64,000 bases of DNA from Pseudotamlana agarivorans (GTDB lineage Bacteria; Bacteroidota; Bacteroidia; Flavobacteriales; Flavobacteriaceae): contig NZ_JAHKPD010000011.1 of the NCBI RefSeq assembly GCF_018860245.1, positions 62,001-126,000 on the forward strand, given 5' to 3'. Within the stretch, counting starts at the first letter, position 1. The number at the start of each line of letters is the position of its first letter. The notes under the pieces were generated by a model. That model was not told the DNA's origin, did no database searches, and saw only the letters and a list, made by a program, of their open reading frames with translations. Shown here piece after piece: positions 6,826 to 14,557 of the stretch. The translations under genes and the position numbers were made by a program.

Positions 6826-8040
6826 ATGCGAATACACAGAAATTTAAGCTTTGCCGTTATTGATGGTTTAACCCTAATATTTAACGAAGGAAAGTACGCC
6901 GATAAAGTCATCCAACAACTTTTAAAACGCGATAAACGTTGGGGATCTCGAGATAGAGGTTTTGTTGCTGAAACGACCTACGATATTGTACGTTGGAAAC
7001 GATTATATGCTGAAATTGCAGAGGTAAAAGCACCTTTTGACAGAGATAACCTATGGCGTATGTTTGCCGTTTGGGCCACCTTAAAAGGTATTACTTTACC
7101 AGATTGGAAGTATTTTGAAAACACACCTACTAGAAAAATAAAAGGGCGTTTTGATGAACTTTCTCAAATTAGAAAATTTAAAGAATCTATTCCAGATTGG
7201 ATGGACGAAATTGGAGAAAAGGAATTAGGAGCAGAATTTTGGTCTAAGGAAATGGCTGCCCTTAACGAGCAAGCCGATGTGATTTTAAGAGTAAACACCC
7301 TTAAAACAACTAAAGAAAAACTACAAACCGAACTTTTTGATTTAGATATTGAAACAGAATTTATAAAAGGGTATCCAAGTGCATTAAAACTAAGAGAACG
7401 TGCTAATGTGTTCTCTACAGAAGCTTTTAAAAACGGCCATTTTGAAGTTCAAGATGCGTCATCGCAATTGGTTGCTGAGTTTGCAAATGTTAAGCCTGGT
7501 ATGCGCGTGGTAGATACTTGTGCAGGAGCTGGAGGAAAGACATTACACCTTGCTGCTTTAATGGAAAATAAAGGTCAGATTATTGCCATGGATATCTATG
7601 CCAATAAACTGCATGAACTAAAACGTAGAGCCAAACGTAACGGGGCACATAACATCGAACCTCGTGCGATAGAATCTACCAAAGTGATTAAAAAACTTTA
7701 CGATAAAGCAGACCGCGTGGTAATAGATGCACCATGTTCTGGATTAGGCGTTTTACGTAGAAATCCTGATGCCAAATGGAAACTACAACCTGAGTTTCTT
7801 GATAAAATTAGAAAAACACAACAGGAGATTTTACAACAATATTCTCGCATGGTGAAAGCTGGCGGACAAATGGTTTATGCAACCTGTTCAGTTTTACCTT
7901 CTGAAAATCAGCTACAAGTTGCAAGCTTCTTAAAATCTGAAGCTGGAGCTAATTTCACACTTTTAAAAGACAAAAAAGTATCAGCTCATAAATCTGGTTT
8001 TGATGGATTTTATATGGCTTTATTGGAGAGAAAAGCTTAG
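6826..8040 (+). CDS. RsmB/NOP-family rRNA m5C methyltransferase
   Basis: A 404-residue cytoplasmic SAM-dependent RNA cytosine-C5 methyltransferase. The SAM motif I region is VVDTCAGAGGKTLHLAALM (about residue 230). Motif IV with its catalytic-turn cysteine is VIDAPCSGLGVLRRNPDAKW (about residue 303). Motif VI with the second cysteine is MVYATCSVLPSENQ (about residue 352). The first 130 residues are a helical NusB/RsmB-like N-terminal region. The family methylates 16S rRNA, but the exact base cannot be fixed from sequence. The start has an upstream -7 element, and a strong terminator follows at 8066. Confidence 0.9.
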   Translation: MRIHRNLSFAVIDGLTLIFNEGKYADKVIQQLLKRDKRWGSRDRGFVAETTYDIVRWKRLYAEIAEVKAPFDRDNLWRMFAVWATLKGITLPDWKYFENTPTRKIKGRFDELSQIRKFKESIPDWMDEIGEKELGAEFWSKEMAALNEQADVILRVNTLKTTKEKLQTELFDLDIETEFIKGYPSALKLRERANVFSTEAFKNGHFEVQDASSQLVAEFANVKPGMRVVDTCAGAGGKTLHLAALMENKGQIIAMDIYANKLHELKRRAKRNGAHNIEPRAIESTKVIKKLYDKADRVVIDAPCSGLGVLRRNPDAKWKLQPEFLDKIRKTQQEILQQYSRMVKAGGQMVYATCSVLPSENQLQVASFLKSEAGANFTLLKDKKVSAHKSGFDGFYMALLERKA

Positions 8041-8065
8041 CTTTTCTATAAGACATATACTTATT

Positions 8066-8101
8066 AAAACCCGATAACATTTGAATGTTATCGGGTTTTT
8101 T
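8066..8101 (+). terminator. Intrinsic terminator of the rRNA methyltransferase gene
   Basis: A perfect 15-bp stem (8066-8080 with 8085-8099, inner sequence CCCGATAACAT/ATGTTATCGGG), a TTGA loop and a T-run to 8101. It begins 26 bases past the stop codon. Confidence 0.9.
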
Positions 8102-8162
8102 GTTTATTTAGGTAAAACTATTTTAGGATTAATGTAAACGTTTTTAAAGACGAGACAATTAG

Positions 8163-8198
8163 TGTGGCCACTAGCTACAAGCTAGCGGCAGCAGGGGT
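8163..8198. repeat. Dispersed repeat, family 1 (inverted copy of 8894-8937)
   Basis: The reverse complement reads CTAGCTTGTAGCTAGTGGCC in its core. The second copy at 8894-8937 has CAGTTTGTAACTAGTGCC at the same place. Over about 32 bases roughly three quarters match. No coding frame covers either copy. Confidence 0.6.
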
Positions 8199-8212
8199 AA
8201 GAAAATAATTTA

Positions 8213-8262
8213 GAAAAGCTTTTACAGTCCCGATAACTATCGGTATGTAAAGGCTTTTTTCG
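8213..8262 (+). repeat. Terminator-like hairpin repeat, copy 1
   Basis: AAAAGC, TTTACA and CCGAT pair with ATCGG, TGTAAA and GCTTTT, followed by a T-run. The same layout recurs, less perfectly, at 8482-8528 and 8694-8740. It could terminate transcription, but no gene ends here, so I class it with the repeats. Confidence 0.6.
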
Positions 8263-8380
8263 TTTTTAAATAGCCTATAATTTAGAGGTCTTAACAAGGT
8301 TATCAATTAGATAGAATAGATCTTGTTTATCTTCGTAGGGGGCAAAAACAAACCTCGACTGCGCCATTTTTGACGTAACC

Positions 8381-8413
8381 AGACCCTTCAGGTTTTTAAA
8401 ACCTGAAGGGTCT
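8381..8413. repeat. Palindromic dispersed repeat
   Basis: Arms AGACCCTTCAGGTTT and its complement close on a short TTAAA-type centre, giving a near-perfect 33-base hairpin. It has no T-run and no adjacent gene end. I recall closely similar palindromes in other flavobacterial genomes, but this was not checked. Confidence 0.7.
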
Positions 8414-8433
8414 ATGAAATTGAAATAAACGTT

Positions 8434-8459
8434 GATAGCGCGGACTTATAGTCCGTGCC
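8434..8459 (+). repeat. Inverted flank of the repeat nest, left copy
   Basis: A 26-base element containing GCGCGGACT-TAT-AGTCCGTGC, itself nearly palindromic. Its reverse complement matches 8859-8884 at 25 of 26 positions, so the two copies bracket the tandem repeat in inverted orientation. Confidence 0.75.
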
Positions 8460-8460
8460 C

Positions 8461-8868
8461 ACAACAGTAAGTAATAAACTGGAAAGATCTTATAATCCCA
8501 ATAGCTATAGAGATGTAGAAGCTTTTTTATATTTGACTTCTATAGCCTTCAAGAAGTTTAAAGAAAAGGAAAGTATTTTTTAGTTAAACTTAATTGTTCT
8601 ATATTTATTTTTAAGCTTTGAAGGGTATTTGTTGTAAATGAGTGTTGTAGCGTATTTATTTAGGCACGGACTACAACAGTAAGTAATAAACGAGAAAGAC
8701 CTTATGTCCCGGTAGCTTTCGGGATGTAGAGGCTTTTTTTTATTGCACTTCTATAGCCACCAGGAAGTTTAAAGAAAGGAAAGTATTTTTTAGTTAAATT
8801 TAATAGTTCTATATTTATTTTTAAGCTTTGAAGCGTGCTTGTTCTAGCGTATTAATTAGGCACGGACT
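8461..8868. repeat. Two-copy tandem repeat, period about 212 bases
   Basis: Copy 1 starts at 8461 and copy 2 at 8673, both with ACAACAGTAAGTAATAAAC. The copies share the terminator-like hairpin (8482-8528, 8694-8740) and then ACTTCTATAGCC, AGTATTTTTTAGTTAAA, GTTCTATATTTATTTTTAAG and GGCACGGACTACAA. Copy 2 is shorter by about 16 bases. No open frame is conserved between the copies. Confidence 0.85.
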
Positions 8869-8884
8869 ACAAGTCCGCGCTATC
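8859..8884 (-). repeat. Inverted flank of the repeat nest, right copy
   Basis: The reverse complement of 8434-8459 with a single mismatch. A third, partial copy (GGCACGGACTACAA) occurs at 8663-8676 at the junction of the tandem units. Confidence 0.75.
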
Positions 8885-8893
8885 GGGGTCGCT

Positions 8894-8937
8894 CACTGGA
8901 AACTCCCAGCTGGCGCCAGTTTGTAACTAGTGCCTTA
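8894..8937. repeat. Dispersed repeat, family 1, second copy
   Basis: Contains CAGCTGGCGCCAGTTTGTAA followed by CTAGTGCC. It is related in inverted orientation to 8163-8198 and includes the small palindrome CTGGCGCCAG. Confidence 0.6.
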
Positions 8938-9005
8938 CCGATCATAAGCACTAAAGCTTCCAAGAATAAATCTCCGTTAAAGTAATTGCCTTGAAATAGC
9001 AAATA

Positions 9006-9176
9006 CGCCCGCGTTAGGGATTGCAGCGGCATCCTTTTTAAATCTTAAACAACGAGGTTTCTGTACGACACCAAGACATTGTAAAGTAGCATTTCACTAA
9101 ATCTTAGTCTGAATGATTTAAAAAGATATAGCGAAAAGCGCGACCATTGGGTAACGCCCAAAACAGAAAGTTTATT
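9006..9176. repeat. Composite inverted-repeat element upstream of purL
   Basis: Arms CTTTTTAAATC (9034-9044) and GATTTAAAAAG (9115-9125) match perfectly in inverted orientation. They are flanked by GC-richer ends (CGCCCGCGTTAGGG on the left, AAAGCGCGACC and GGGTAACGCCC on the right). The whole has the look of a non-autonomous mobile repeat. The core of about 70 bases between the arms holds no frame. Confidence 0.55.
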
Positions 9177-9228
9177 TGATTTTTTCAATGTTCAAAACCC
9201 TGTAAATAACTCCCAATTTCCTAGGTTA

Positions 9229-9236
9229 TATTTTTG
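9229..9236 (+). promoter_or_regulatory. -7 element candidate for purL
   Basis: TATTTTTG fits TAnnTTTG and would give a leader of about 58 bases. A second candidate, TAAATTTG, lies at 9260-9267. The second overlaps the TTG at 9265 that begins the longest frame, an argument against that start. Confidence 0.5.
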
Positions 9237-9300
9237 CTTAAAATTCCATTAAAAAGCAGTAAATTTGTGCTTTCTTTTTAATAACACAAATCAAGATATA

Positions 9301-12300
9301 ATGATTCATTTCTTTGGAGACGTAACCAGCAAAGTATTTGCTGTTCAAACAACAAAAGAATTATCAACTGAAACCATTTCTAAACTGGAATGGTTATTTG
9401 GCAACCAGCCAAAAATAGAACAAGTATCATTGGATGCTTTTTTTGTTGGACCACGCGCTGCCATGATTACACCTTGGAGTACCAATGCGGTTGAAATTAC
9501 GCAAAACATGGGGATTTCAGACATCATTAGAATTGAGGAATTTCAAGCAACTTCTGAAGACTTTACCGATTTTGACCCAATGATTTCTGAAAAATTCAAC
9601 GGTTTAAATCAAGAATCATTTACTATAGATATTCAGCCAGAACCTATTTTAAACATTGAAGACATTGCAGCTTACAACAACCAAGAAGGGTTGTCATTAA
9701 GCGATGAAGAGGTGGCATATTTAGAAGGTGTGGCTAAGAAAATTGGTCGCCCGTTAACCGATTCTGAGGTTTTCGGATTCTCACAGGTGAACTCGGAGCA
9801 CTGTCGTCACAAGATTTTCAATGGAACTTTTGTGATTGATGGCGAGGAGAAACCAACCTCATTATTCAAATTAATTAAAGAAACATCGAAACAGCATCCT
9901 AACGATATTGTTTCAGCATATAAAGATAACGTGGCTTTTATAAAAGGCCCAAAAGTGGAACAATTTGCACCAAAACGTGCGGATATTCCAGATTTTTACG
10001 AGGTTAAAGACTTCGATTCTGTGATTTCGCTTAAAGCGGAAACACACAACTTCCCAACAACAGTTGAGCCTTTTAACGGTTCGGCAACTGGTGCTGGTGG
10101 AGAGATTAGAGATAGACTGGCTGGTGGAAAAGGATCGCTGCCTTTAGCTGGAACAGCGGTTTATATGACCTCGTATTCCCGTTTAGAAGAAAACAGACCT
10201 TGGGAACAAAAATTTGAAGCTAGAGATTGGCTGTACCAAACACCAATGGATATTTTAATAAAAGCTTCTAATGGTGCTTCAGATTTTGGTAACAAATTCG
10301 GTCAGCCATTAATTACGGGTTCTGTATTGACTTTTGAGCATAATGAAAATGCTTCAGCCAGTGATGCTGCAGCTAGAAGATTAGGCTTCGATAAAGTGAT
10401 TATGCAAGCTGGTGGTATTGGTTACGGTAAAGCCGAACAAGCTTTAAAAGACACACCAAAAGCAGGTGATAAAATTGTGATTCTTGGTGGTGAAAATTAC
10501 CGTATTGGAATGGGTGGTGCTGCGGTATCTTCAGCAGACACTGGAGCTTTCGCTTCTGGAATCGAGCTTAACGCGGTACAACGTTCTAACCCAGAAATGC
10601 AAAAACGTGCTGCTAATGCCGTTCGTGGTATGGTGGAAGGCGATGAAAACTTTATCGTTTCTATTCACGATCATGGTGCTGGCGGACACTTAAACTGTCT
10701 TTCGGAATTGGTAGAAGATACTGGTGGAAAAATCGACTTAGACGCCCTTCCTGTTGGTGACCCAACCTTATCTGATAAAGAAATTATCGGAAACGAATCA
10801 CAAGAACGTATGGGCTTAGTGATTGCCGAAAAACATATTGAAACCTTACATAAAATAGCCGATCGTGAGCGTTCGCCTATGTACACCGTTGGTGATGTTA
10901 CAGGTGATGACCGTTTTACATTTCAGTCGAAAACCAAAGGCAATACGCCAATGGATTTAGCTTTGGAAGATATGTTTGGTAGTTCTCCTAAAACGGTTTT
11001 AACCGACAAAACCGTTACTAGAAAATATAAGAATTCAAGATACAAGACCAAAAACCTACAAATTTACTTAAACCAAGTCTTGCAGTTGGAAGCTGTGGCT
11101 TGTAAGGATTGGTTAACAAATAAAGTAGACCGTTGTGTTGGTGGTAAAGTAGCGAAACAACAATGTGTTGGTCCGTTACAAATTCCGTTAAACAACGTGG
11201 GGGTGATGGCCTTAGATTTTAAAGGCAAAGAAGGTGTGGCTACTACCATTGGACACTCGCCTATTTCTGGATTAATTAATCCGCAAGCAGGTAGTAGAAA
11301 CTCGATTACCGAGTCGCTTACAAACCTAGTTTGGGCGCCATTAAAAGATGGTTTACAATCGGTTTCGCTTTCAGCTAACTGGATGTGGCCTTGTAAAAAC
11401 GAAGGTGAAGATGCCCGTTTATATGAAGCGGTTCAAGCGGTTTCAGAATTTGCTATCGATTTAGGTGTGAATGTTCCAACAGGAAAAGATTCGCTTTCTA
11501 TGAAGCAAAAATATCCTGATGGTGATGTAATCTCCCCTGGTACCGTGATTATTTCTGCTGGTGCCAACTGTAATGATATTACTAAAGTGGTAGAGCCTGT
11601 TTTAAAACAAAACGGCGGAAACATCTATTACATCAACATGTCTCAAGATGAATTTAAATTAGGTGGAAGTTCTTTCAACCAAGTTTTAAATACCATTGGT
11701 AGCGATGCGCCTGACGTAAAAAATCCTGCGTTCGTCAAAACAGCATTTAATACGATTCAAGATTTAATTAAAGCTGATAAAATTCAAGCGGGACACGATG
11801 TGGCTTCTGGTGGTTTAATTACGACTTTATTAGAACTTTGTTTTGCTGATGTGAATTTAGGTGCCGATTTCGATCTTTCTGCTTTAAATGAAGAAGATTC
11901 TATTAAAGTATTGTTTTCAGAAAATAGCGGACTCGTTTTCCAAGCGGATGCTTCCGTAGAAGCTGTTTTAGCTGAAAACAACATTGAGTTTTTCAACATT
12001 GGTTCTGCTAATGATACCGGAAACCTCAACATTAAAAATAACGACGATAATTTCAGCTTTGATATTGCTGAAACTAGAGATGTTTGGTACAAAACGTCTT
12101 TCTTATTAGACCAAAAGCAAACCGCTAATGGTTTAGCGCAAGGCCGTTTTGACAATTATAAAAAACAACCTTTACAATATACTTTCCCAGCACACTTTAC
12201 AGGAAAATTACCTGTCATTGCGAGTGGAACGAAGCAATCTCGCCCAAAAGCAGCAATTTTACGTGAAAAAGGGTCAAACTCTGAACGTGAGATGGCAAAC

Positions 12301-12987
12301 GCCATGTACTTAGCTGGTTTTGATGTGAAGGACGTTCACATGACCGATTTAATTTCTGGCCGTGAAACCCTTGAAGATATTCAATTTTTAGGAGCCGTTG
12401 GTGGTTTCTCTAATTCCGATGTTTTAGGTTCTGCCAAAGGTTGGGCTGGCGCTATTAAATACAACGAAAAAGCGAATAAGGCGATTCAAAACTTCTTCAA
12501 AAGAGCAGATACCTTATCTGTTGGTATTTGTAATGGGTGTCAGTTATTCATGGAATTAGAAGAAATTCATCCAGAACATAAAGTTCATGGTAAAATGCAC
12601 CATAATGATTCTCAAAAACACGAAAGTTCATTTACTTCTGTAAAAATTCAAGAAAATAATTCGGTGATGCTTTCTACTTTAGCAGGAACAGAATTGGGCG
12701 TTTGGATTTCACATGGTGAAGGTAAATTTAACTTACCTGAAGCTGAAGATCAATATCATATTGTTGCAAAATACGGTTATGAGGGGTATCCGAATAACCC
12801 AAATGGTTCTGATTATAACACGGCGATGTTGTGTGATAAAACAGGGCGTCACTTAGTAACTATGCCACATATTGAGCGTTCAACTTTCCAATGGAACTGG
12901 GCAAACTACCCAGAAAACAGAAAAGACGAAGCAACACCTTGGTTAGAAGCCTTTGTGAATGCTAGACTTTGGATTGAGAATAAATAA
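9301..12987 (+). CDS. purL: Phosphoribosylformylglycinamidine synthase
   Basis: A 1228-residue large single-chain FGAM synthase (step 4 of purine synthesis: FGAR + ATP + glutamine to FGAM). Order: N-terminal PurS-like segment, linker, two AIRS-type ATPase halves (FSQVNSEHCRHKIFNG; KAETHNFPTTVEPFNGSATG), and a C-terminal class I glutamine amidotransferase with the nucleophile in SVGICNGCQLFME and a late HGEGKF. I choose ATG 9301 because the TTG at 9265 falls inside a promoter element. The linker before the glutaminase domain (residues about 970-983, LPVIASGTKQSRPKAA) is the translation of a dispersed nucleotide repeat. The rest is normal in length and motifs, so the enzyme is probably active. 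Confidence 0.95.
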   Translation: MIHFFGDVTSKVFAVQTTKELSTETISKLEWLFGNQPKIEQVSLDAFFVGPRAAMITPWSTNAVEITQNMGISDIIRIEEFQATSEDFTDFDPMISEKFNGLNQESFTIDIQPEPILNIEDIAAYNNQEGLSLSDEEVAYLEGVAKKIGRPLTDSEVFGFSQVNSEHCRHKIFNGTFVIDGEEKPTSLFKLIKETSKQHPNDIVSAYKDNVAFIKGPKVEQFAPKRADIPDFYEVKDFDSVISLKAETHNFPTTVEPFNGSATGAGGEIRDRLAGGKGSLPLAGTAVYMTSYSRLEENRPWEQKFEARDWLYQTPMDILIKASNGASDFGNKFGQPLITGSVLTFEHNENASASDAAARRLGFDKVIMQAGGIGYGKAEQALKDTPKAGDKIVILGGENYRIGMGGAAVSSADTGAFASGIELNAVQRSNPEMQKRAANAVRGMVEGDENFIVSIHDHGAGGHLNCLSELVEDTGGKIDLDALPVGDPTLSDKEIIGNESQERMGLVIAEKHIETLHKIADRERSPMYTVGDVTGDDRFTFQSKTKGNTPMDLALEDMFGSSPKTVLTDKTVTRKYKNSRYKTKNLQIYLNQVLQLEAVACKDWLTNKVDRCVGGKVAKQQCVGPLQIPLNNVGVMALDFKGKEGVATTIGHSPISGLINPQAGSRNSITESLTNLVWAPLKDGLQSVSLSANWMWPCKNEGEDARLYEAVQAVSEFAIDLGVNVPTGKDSLSMKQKYPDGDVISPGTVIISAGANCNDITKVVEPVLKQNGGNIYYINMSQDEFKLGGSSFNQVLNTIGSDAPDVKNPAFVKTAFNTIQDLIKADKIQAGHDVASGGLITTLLELCFADVNLGADFDLSALNEEDSIKVLFSENSGLVFQADASVEAVLAENNIEFFNIGSANDTGNLNIKNNDDNFSFDIAETRDVWYKTSFLLDQKQTANGLAQGRFDNYKKQPLQYTFPAHFTGKLPVIASGTKQSRPKAAILREKGSNSEREMANAMYLAGFDVKDVHMTDLISGRETLEDIQFLGAVGGFSNSDVLGSAKGWAGAIKYNEKANKAIQNFFKRADTLSVGICNGCQLFMELEEIHPEHKVHGKMHHNDSQKHESSFTSVKIQENNSVMLSTLAGTELGVWISHGEGKFNLPEAEDQYHIVAKYGYEGYPNNPNGSDYNTAMLCDKTGRHLVTMPHIERSTFQWNWANYPENRKDEATPWLEAFVNARLWIENK
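12214..12245 (+). repeat. Dispersed repeat inserted in frame in purL
   Basis: The bases reading CATTGCGAGTGGAACGAAGC, continuing AATCTCGCC, have ATTGC/GCAAT ends. Translated, they give VIASGTKQS. From memory this string is a recurrent repeat peptide in bacterial genomes. It sits exactly in the inter-domain linker and keeps the frame. Confidence 0.7.
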
Positions 12988-13005
12988 AATTTCATCAATA
13001 TTTAT

Positions 13006-13038
13006 AAAAAAAGCTTCTACTTCGTAGAGGCTTTTTTT
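13006..13038 (+). terminator. Intrinsic terminator of purL
   Basis: The stem is AAAAAAAGC plus TCTAC pairing with GTAGA plus GCTTTTTTT, with a TTC loop. It starts 18 bases after the purL stop. Confidence 0.85.
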
Positions 13039-13067
13039 GTGATAGAAAAAGACGTATTTTTCGCAGT

Positions 13068-14492
13068 ATGAAAAAACTATGCATTGCTTTATTTGTTTTG
13101 GTTTCAATGGTAAACATTTCTGCTCAAAACAAGAATAGTTCTGAAAAACACGTAAAACGTTTCTTTTATAAAGATAGCGTCGTTTCTATAGAAAGATTTT
13201 ACAGGGAAAACAAAAGGATTGACAGCATAAAAACCTACTATAAATCTGGTGAACCCGATGAGTGCTTCTATTTCAAAAACGGGCGTTATCAGGGCACAGC
13301 CTATAAATTTAATAAGTTTGGTGAAACCTTAACAACCTGGGTATTCGATGATGGACACTTACTTAAAAGAACAGATCATAAAATAGAGTTAACAACAAAA
13401 AATAAGGAAAAGGTACAAAAGTATCATGCCAAATTAATAGACGATAGTAATAAAATAAAGACTAATCCCAACGATTTAAAAACAAGATATAGTCGCGCAA
13501 AGATTAGACGCTACTTCGACAATAACACGTTGGCTTTACACGATTTTAATCAAATTAAGCACAATTTAGAAAAAATCTCTAAGATTAAGAATGTTCCTGA
13601 AAAGATCATGGGTGGCATGTATGATAATCTGGCTTCAATCTACCAAGATTATGAAATGGAAAATTACACCATTCATTACAGGCTTAAAGCGATTAATGCT
13701 TCCCCCAAAGAAAGTAGACTGTATTACAACTTGGGCAATTATTTAGTTCAAATTCAATCTTATCGATTAGGTATCCCGTTCCTTAACAAGGCCGTAAAAA
13801 TGGTGCCAGGACATTCATTTGCCAATTGGAGTTTATCAGTGGCCTATACCGATTTGGGTGAATATGAAAAAGCCATGGCCTTCGTGAATACCGCTTTTAA
13901 AAACGAGGATAACATCCATAGGTTAAGCATGGGTACCTCGTATGAACGCGATTTACATACTACTCGCGGTTATTTATACCATAAACTAGGCGAAACTGAT
14001 AAAGGCATAACCGATCTGGAAGAAGCCTTGAAAATTAACAAAAACAACGCTTTTGCTTATAGAAATCTTGGTGAGATTTATTACGATTTAGAAAATTATG
14101 ACTTGGCTTGTGAATACCTACAAAAAGCGGAAACCCTTGGTTATGAAAAAACTCATGACAGACATGATATCGAAGAGCTTCTTGAATATGCTTGCGACCA
14201 AGTGCTAATCCAAGAGCAAAAATCGCAGATCCAAGCTGAAAACAAACCGGCTACATTGGCAAAATTTACAGTCAAACCATATGCCTACCCAAACCCTACA
14301 AGGGATGTTGTAAATATTAAAAACCTATCATTTAAAAATTATAATTTTTTAGTGTTTGATTATGCTGGAAAAATGGTAAAACAAGGCACAAAAAACACAG
14401 GTATTAATCTCTCCAGTTTACCCAATGGGGTTTACATTATAAAACTTATGGATCAAGATAAAATTGAAACTTTCCGGGTTATTAAAGAATAA
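13068..14492 (+). CDS. TPR protein with T9SS sorting domain
   Basis: A 474-residue exported protein with a signal peptide ending near ISAQ. Residues about 35-100 hold YwqK/MORN-like strand repeats (YYKSGEPDECFYFKNGRYQG, YKFNKFGETLTTWVFDDGHL). Residues about 190-365 hold tetratricopeptide repeats (RLYYNLGNYL, FANWSLSVAYTDLGEYEKAM, FAYRNLGEIYYDLENYDLA). The last 75 residues are a type A T9SS C-terminal signal (AYPNPTRDVVNIKNL, LPNGVYIIKL). It should therefore cross the outer membrane by the Por/T9SS route and be attached or released. The role is unknown; TPRs suggest a protein-binding scaffold. Confidence 0.85.
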   Translation: MKKLCIALFVLVSMVNISAQNKNSSEKHVKRFFYKDSVVSIERFYRENKRIDSIKTYYKSGEPDECFYFKNGRYQGTAYKFNKFGETLTTWVFDDGHLLKRTDHKIELTTKNKEKVQKYHAKLIDDSNKIKTNPNDLKTRYSRAKIRRYFDNNTLALHDFNQIKHNLEKISKIKNVPEKIMGGMYDNLASIYQDYEMENYTIHYRLKAINASPKESRLYYNLGNYLVQIQSYRLGIPFLNKAVKMVPGHSFANWSLSVAYTDLGEYEKAMAFVNTAFKNEDNIHRLSMGTSYERDLHTTRGYLYHKLGETDKGITDLEEALKINKNNAFAYRNLGEIYYDLENYDLACEYLQKAETLGYEKTHDRHDIEELLEYACDQVLIQEQKSQIQAENKPATLAKFTVKPYAYPNPTRDVVNIKNLSFKNYNFLVFDYAGKMVKQGTKNTGINLSSLPNGVYIIKLMDQDKIETFRVIKE

Positions 14493-14502
14493 AAGTAAAA
14501 AA

Positions 14503-14525
14503 GGCTCTACTTAAAATTTTGAGCC
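14503..14525 (-). terminator. Terminator of the DUF3360-like transporter gene
   Basis: GGCTC (14503-14507) pairs with GAGCC (14521-14525). Read leftward it is followed by TTTTTT. The stem is short and the loop is 13 bases. Confidence 0.55.
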
Positions 14526-14557
14526 CTTGGCAAAAACAATATTATTATAAATTCACT

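Noticed and set aside
8102-9228. Decayed transposase or small genes in the repeat nest
   Set aside because: I read all frames and found no stretch like a transposase or any conserved protein.
9265-9300. TTG at 9265 as the purL start
   Set aside because: It lies within a TAAATTTG promoter element, and the family N-terminus starts at the ATG at 9301.
12214-12245. Repeat in purL as a gene-breaking insertion
   Set aside because: The frame is kept, domains on both sides are complete and the total length is normal for a large PurL.
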